This document shows, one piece after another, positions 6,075 through 9,283 of a DNA stretch of 9,283 bases (its first letter is position 1; each line of letters begins with the position of its first letter). Position numbers and translations under genes: made by a program. The notes beneath the pieces were generated by a model that ran no database searches, was not told where the DNA came from, and worked only from the letters and a program-made list of their open reading frames with translations. This stretch comes from Acidisphaera sp035272265 (GTDB lineage: Bacteria > Pseudomonadota > Alphaproteobacteria > Acetobacterales > Acetobacteraceae), in NCBI GenBank assembly GCA_035272265.1, contig DATEQV010000497.1, positions 1 to 9,283 on the forward strand, read 5' to 3'.

Positions 6075-7391
6075 TCAGGCCGTTGCGTTCGTCCGGGCCT
6101 TCTCCGGGACCGCCAGGGTGGCCGTGATAACAGCGGAAATCACCAGGAAGCCGACCAGGGTGAAGATGCCGTAGTCCGTGCCGCCGAACACGTCCTTGAG
6201 CCATCCCATCAGGAACGGCCCGAGGAACCCGCCGAGATTGCCCAGGGCATTGATGGCGCCACGGGCCGGGCCGGCGACCGACGAGGTGAACAGCAGCGGC
6301 GGAATGGTCCAGAACACCGGGGCCGCCGACTGGAGGAACGCGCCGGCCATTACCAGGCAGGAGAACGACAGCCAGATCTGTTCCTTGAAGATGACCGATC
6401 CGAACAGGCTGAGCGCCAGGCCGAGCAGCGGCAGAATGACGTACAGCTTGCGCTTGCCGGAGCGGTCCGACAGCCGGCCGAAGGCGTACATGCCGATCAT
6501 GGTGCCGATGTAGGGCAGCGTCGACAGAAGCCCGACCTGGCCGATGTTGGTCTGCGTCAGGTTCTTGATGACGGTGGGCAGCCAGATGACGAAGGCGTAG
6601 ATCGCGGTCTGGTAGAAGAAGTTCAGCACGATCAGCTTCCACATCGCCGCGTTACCCATGACCTGCAGGAACGATGCGTTGCGCACCGCGGGCGTCTTGG
6701 CCAACTCCTCCTGTTCCACCTTGAGATTGTCAACGATATAGGCCTTCTCAACCGGGGAGATCCATTTGGCCTTTTCCGGCTCCTCCTCGACCATCAGGAT
6801 CCAGGGAACCAGCAGCACGAACGAGAAGATACCTTCGAACAGTAGCAGGTCGCGCCAGCCGAAGTTCTGGATGATCGCACCCGCCAACGGACCCGAGATG
6901 ATGTTGGCGATCGGCACGAACATGATGACCACGGCCGTCGCGCGCCCGCGTTCCTCGTTGGGGAACCATTTCGCCACCATGGTCAGCACCACGGGCAGCA
7001 TGCCGCCCTCGGCCACGCCCAACAGGAACCGGAGCGACACGAGTTGCCACTCGCTCGTGACATAGGACGTCACGATGGAAATCACGCCCCAGGTCACAAT
7101 CGAGCCGGTGAGGAAATGCTTGGCCGCGCCTCGAGCCGCCAAGGCGCCGCCCGGCACCTGCAGAAACAGGTAACCGATGAAGAAGATCCCGGCAGCCAGG
7201 CCGGCGGCGGACGACGACAGCGCCAGGTCCTTGCTCATCCCGCCGGGGATGGCAAAGGCGATGGCTGTCCTGTCCATGTACGAAATGATGCAAAGTACCA
7301 TGATGGGAACGATGATGTGAAACCATCGCCCATTCGGAATCCGGGCCGGCGTGGGGATTGCCTTCTCGACGAGACCTGCATTCGATGACAC
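6075..7391 (-). CDS. MFS transporter, anion:cation symporter (ACS)-like
   Basis: A 438-residue inner-membrane permease with about 12 hydrophobic helices, of normal length for the family. Features seen are TM1 with SYMDRTAIAFAIPGG (about 37-51), GYLFLQVPGGALAARGAAKHFL (73-94), the ACS-like stretch RFLLGVAEGGMLPVVLTMVAKWFPNEERGRA (121-151), a central cytoplasmic loop with EEEPEKAKWISPVEKAYI, a second loop motif GRLSDRSGKRK (305-315), and GNLGGFLGPFLMGWLKD in the C-terminal half. ACS members import organic anions such as hexonates, galactonate, glucarate or aromatic acids with protons. As the last gene of an operon with an IdnO-like dehydrogenase, this one probably imports a sugar acid. The start is chosen at GTG 7391, with a G6 ribosome-binding stretch about 7 bases upstream (7399-7404). 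An upstream TTG at 7445 would overlap the preceding gene and is less likely. Confidence 0.9.
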   Translation of the reverse strand: MSSNAGLVEKAIPTPARIPNGRWFHIIVPIMVLCIISYMDRTAIAFAIPGGMSKDLALSSSAAGLAAGIFFIGYLFLQVPGGALAARGAAKHFLTGSIVTWGVISIVTSYVTSEWQLVSLRFLLGVAEGGMLPVVLTMVAKWFPNEERGRATAVVIMFVPIANIISGPLAGAIIQNFGWRDLLLFEGIFSFVLLVPWILMVEEEPEKAKWISPVEKAYIVDNLKVEQEELAKTPAVRNASFLQVMGNAAMWKLIVLNFFYQTAIYAFVIWLPTVIKNLTQTNIGQVGLLSTLPYIGTMIGMYAFGRLSDRSGKRKLYVILPLLGLALSLFGSVIFKEQIWLSFSCLVMAGAFLQSAAPVFWTIPPLLFTSSVAGPARGAINALGNLGGFLGPFLMGWLKDVFGGTDYGIFTLVGFLVISAVITATLAVPEKARTNATA

Positions 7392-7425
7392 GGACAATCC
7401 CCCCAGAGACGGGTGTTTTGGTGAT

Positions 7426-7440
7426 GCCGGCTCAGCCGGC
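7426..7440 (-). other. Hairpin enclosing the YhcH-family stop codon
   Basis: GCCGGC (7426-7431) and GCCGGC (7435-7440) form a 6-bp all-GC stem. Its 3-base loop is the stop codon of the YhcH-family gene (TGA on the minus strand). It lies about 35 bases before the MFS start. Without a T-run it is not a typical terminator; it could affect mRNA decay or lower expression of the transporter relative to upstream genes. Confidence 0.4.
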
Positions 7441-7926
7441 GGCAACCGGCCCGGCGGCCAGCAACGCCACGGCGACTTTGATCACGACCTTGCGGATGGC
7501 GTCGGGCTTGCCGGCCTGGCAGCCCGGGCGATGCGCATCGTACGGGAAGAACACCGCGAAACTGCCGGGGACCATCTCCAGCGTCGACTCGTTCTCCATG
7601 CCCTCGTAGAACCGGATATCGCGCTCGGCCATCGCGTCCTCGGCCACCGCATTCCGGCCGGTGTCCTCGGCGACGCCGATCCGTTCGCGGCCGCGGCACA
7701 GGAACTGCACATCGATGTATTTGCGATGCACCTCCGGCCTGGTCTCCTCGACCGGCTTCGTGGTCAGGTCGATCACCTGAACATAGATGTCCTTGCCCTG
7801 CAGGTCGTAGTTGCCGGCCGGCAAGGCGGCAAAGTCGGTCGCCTGCAGATGCTTCACTGCCGTTTGCAACGGAACCGGCAGCGTCGGCAGAATCCGGTCG
7901 GCATGACTCAAGTGACCAAATATCAT
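7432..7926 (-). CDS. YhcH/YjgK/YiaL (DUF386) family protein
   Basis: A 164-residue cytoplasmic cupin-like protein, typical family length being about 150. It shows the N-terminal MIFGHL, GNYDLQGKDIYVQVIDL (38-54), the family signature ETRPEVHRKYIDVQFLCRG (61-79) with His67, Tyr70 and Asp72, then FFPYDAHRPGC (126-136) with His132, and RKVVIKV (145-151). The histidines and acidic residues probably bind a metal, as in cupins. Members include E. coli YhcH, YiaL and TabA. They are commonly found in sialic acid, sugar-acid and related operons, where a role in sugar isomerisation or anomer exchange has been proposed but is not firmly settled. The start at 7926 has GAGGAG 7 bases upstream (7934-7939). 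It lies 59 bases after the dehydrogenase gene and 40 bases before the MFS gene, and is probably part of one operon with them. Confidence 0.9.
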   Translation of the reverse strand: MIFGHLSHADRILPTLPVPLQTAVKHLQATDFAALPAGNYDLQGKDIYVQVIDLTTKPVEETRPEVHRKYIDVQFLCRGRERIGVAEDTGRNAVAEDAMAERDIRFYEGMENESTLEMVPGSFAVFFPYDAHRPGCQAGKPDAIRKVVIKVAVALLAAGPVAAG

Positions 7927-7985
7927 CGTCCGTCTCCTCGGTTTGCCGCTTCGGCGCGGCTTCGACGCCCCATGGGCGATGCGTG

Positions 7986-8885
7986 TCAACGCGCGGATTT
8001 GCCGCGCCCGAAATCGAACAGCTTCATGTAGGCAGCGCTGTCCTCCGCGCCGATGCCCGCCGCCACCAGCATGCGGTGCAACTCGGTGACAAGACCGGTG
8101 AGCGGCATCGCCGCGCGCAGGCGCAAGGCCGCACGCTGCACCGCCTCCAGGTCCTTGAGCATATTGTCGATCCGTCCCGTCGGCGTGTAGTCGAACGCCG
8201 CCATCTTCGGCATGAACTCCTGCAGGATGCGGGAGTCCGCGCGTCCGTTCGCCAGCGCCGCCGGAATGCGCGCCGCATCCACGCCGGCGGCAAGTGCCAG
8301 ATTCGTGGCCTCGGCGACTGCGAGGAAGTTGCAGGCGCACAGCACCTGGTTGATCAGCTTCGTCGCCTGGCCGGTGCCTGACGCGCCCATGTGGGTCATG
8401 TTCGCCGCGAGATGCCGCAGAACCAGCCGCGCCCGTTCGACATCCGCGTCCGAACCGCCCAGCATCAGGGTCAGCGTGCCGCGCGAGGCCGCAGGCGCAC
8501 CGCCCGACAGCGGGCTGTCCACCCATCCCATGCCGCGCATCGCGTGCAGACGGCGCGCCATCTCGACCGTCGCGTCCGGCTCGATGCTCGACATGTCGAT
8601 GAGCAGTTTGTCCGCAGACGCCGCCGCCGCCACGCCGTCGGCGCCGAAGACCACCTGCTCGACGATCCCCGCCGTGTTCAGGCTCAGGATCACGGTGTCG
8701 ACCGCTTCGGTCAGCGAGGCAGGTGTCGGATGCGCGACGGCGCCTCGCGCGACCTCTGCGGCGACCTTCGCCGCATCCCGGTCGTGGACGTGAACAGCGC
8801 CGCCCTGCGCAAGCAGTCGCGTCGCAATCGCCGATCCCATGACGCCGATGCCGATGACGCCGATCCTCGGCGCGGTCTGTGTCAT
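7986..8885 (-). CDS. NAD(P)-dependent beta-hydroxyacid dehydrogenase (GarR/HIBADH-like)
   Basis: A 299-residue soluble oxidoreductase, normal for the family. The N-terminal Rossmann fold starts with GVIGIGVMGSAI (9-20). The substrate-binding signature is DSPLSGGAPAASRGTL (123-138), and the catalytic lysine is Lys176 in GTGQATKLINQ, with Asn179 three residues later. The C-terminal helical domain carries NMLKDLEAV (241-249). Relatives include tartronate semialdehyde reductase, 3-hydroxyisobutyrate dehydrogenase and L-threonate dehydrogenase, so the motifs give the reaction class but not the substrate. Residues 31-36 (VHVHDRDAAK) place a charged Asp/Arg at the end of the second strand, so NAD versus NADP preference cannot be settled by eye. 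The ATG at 8885 has AGGA about 7 bases upstream. It follows the IdnO-like gene by 25 bases, indicating an operon for sugar-acid oxidation or reduction. Confidence 0.92.
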   Translation of the reverse strand: MTQTAPRIGVIGIGVMGSAIATRLLAQGGAVHVHDRDAAKVAAEVARGAVAHPTPASLTEAVDTVILSLNTAGIVEQVVFGADGVAAAASADKLLIDMSSIEPDATVEMARRLHAMRGMGWVDSPLSGGAPAASRGTLTLMLGGSDADVERARLVLRHLAANMTHMGASGTGQATKLINQVLCACNFLAVAEATNLALAAGVDAARIPAALANGRADSRILQEFMPKMAAFDYTPTGRIDNMLKDLEAVQRAALRLRAAMPLTGLVTELHRMLVAAGIGAEDSAAYMKLFDFGRGKSAR

Positions 8886-8910
8886 GACGCTGTCCTACTC
8901 CATCCGAGCG

Positions 8911-9283
8911 TCAGAGCGTCGCGAGGACGCCGCCGTCCACGTAGACGATGTGCCCGTTGACGAAGTCCGACGCGGCCGAGGCCAGGAAGATCGCGGCTCC
9001 CTGCAGTTCTTCCACGCGGCCCCAGCGTCCGGCCGGGGTGCGCTTCTTCAGCCAGGCGTCGAATTCCGGATTGTCGATCAGCGCCTGGTTCAGGGGTGTG
9101 GCGAAGTAGCCTGGGCCGATGCCGTTGATCTGGATGTTGTAGCGCGCCCAGTCGGTGCACATGCCCTTGGTGAGCATCTTCACCGCGCCCTTCGTGGCGG
9201 CATACGGGGCGATCGACAAGCGGCTCGCCTCGCTCTGCAAGGACGCGACGTTGATGATCTTGCCGCGGCCGCGCGGGATCATG
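8911..9283 (-). CDS. IdnO-like short-chain dehydrogenase (gluconate 5-dehydrogenase family), 5' end beyond the window
   Basis: Only the C-terminal ~124 residues of an expected ~250 are present; the coenzyme-binding N-terminus lies past the right edge. Catalytic Ser is in IINVASLQS, and the YxxxK pair is in YAATKGAVKML. Other landmarks are NIQINGIGPGYFATPLNQAL, the strand KRTPAGRWGRVEEL and the terminal ASDFVNGHIVYVDGG. As I recall the E. coli gluconate 5-dehydrogenase IdnO, this follows it closely, including the QSE after the catalytic Ser, the KRTPA-RWG block and ASDFVNGH. That supports interconversion of 5-ketogluconate and gluconate, or of a closely related keto-aldonate. It is the most upstream visible gene of the minus-strand catabolic operon, 25 bases before the beta-hydroxyacid dehydrogenase gene. 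The exact substrate is inferred; related SDRs act on other keto-sugar acids. Confidence 0.88.
   Translation of the reverse strand, partial: MIPRGRGKIINVASLQSEASRLSIAPYAATKGAVKMLTKGMCTDWARYNIQINGIGPGYFATPLNQALIDNPEFDAWLKKRTPAGRWGRVEELQGAAIFLASAASDFVNGHIVYVDGGVLATL

Noticed and set aside
5901..6845. Plus-strand 314-codon frame opposite the MFS gene
   Set aside because: Highly charged, repetitive Gln/Glu/Arg translation that complements transmembrane codons; typical antisense shadow.

Overview
This is a GC-rich window, roughly two-thirds G+C by eye, with GC-biased third codon positions and long antisense shadow ORFs. It is typical of a high-GC proteobacterium. The gene set (hybrid c-di-GMP regulator, IdnO-like sugar-acid operon with a YhcH-family protein and an MFS anion symporter, GbsR-type regulator) would suit Burkholderiales or a similar beta/alphaproteobacterium, but no feature fixes the genus.

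Region 1 (1-2764, plus strand) is a damaged two-component c-di-GMP module. Bases 1-~138 match no kinase sequence and carry two adjacent hairpins, which looks like the end of a mobile element. They run directly into the last ~94 codons of a sensor histidine kinase ATPase domain, so the kinase has lost its front end. A response regulator (receiver-GAF-GGDEF-EAL) follows with an ATGA overlap. It is frameshifted inside the receiver domain at a run of five C; one extra C would restore a complete protein of about 782 residues. The GGDEF and EAL catalytic motifs are intact.

Region 2 (2825-5995, minus strand) is a compact gene set, in transcription order: GbsR/MarR-type regulator, DUF4166 protein, membrane-anchored TIGR01777-type SDR/epimerase, YciI-like protein. 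The DUF4166 and SDR genes overlap by ATGA, and the YciI-like gene follows 11 bases later. Two inverted repeats with the same TTCTGT-N4-ACAGAA architecture lie at the regulator start and just upstream of the DUF4166 gene. They are strong candidates for the operators of this regulator. The regulator promoter places the transcription start at or next to the ATG, so its mRNA may be leaderless. I do not know a described function for this cassette, and it is the best candidate here for an uncharacterised system.

Region 3 (6075-9283, minus strand) is the downstream part of a sugar-acid catabolic operon. In transcription order it has an IdnO-like SDR (cut by the window edge), a beta-hydroxyacid dehydrogenase, a YhcH/YjgK/YiaL-family protein and an MFS anion:cation symporter. 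The IdnO likeness points to gluconate/ketogluconate or a related aldonate as substrate. The operon promoter lies beyond the right edge.

No tRNA, rRNA, CRISPR array or complete insertion sequence is visible. No stretch above 300 bases lacks a gene.
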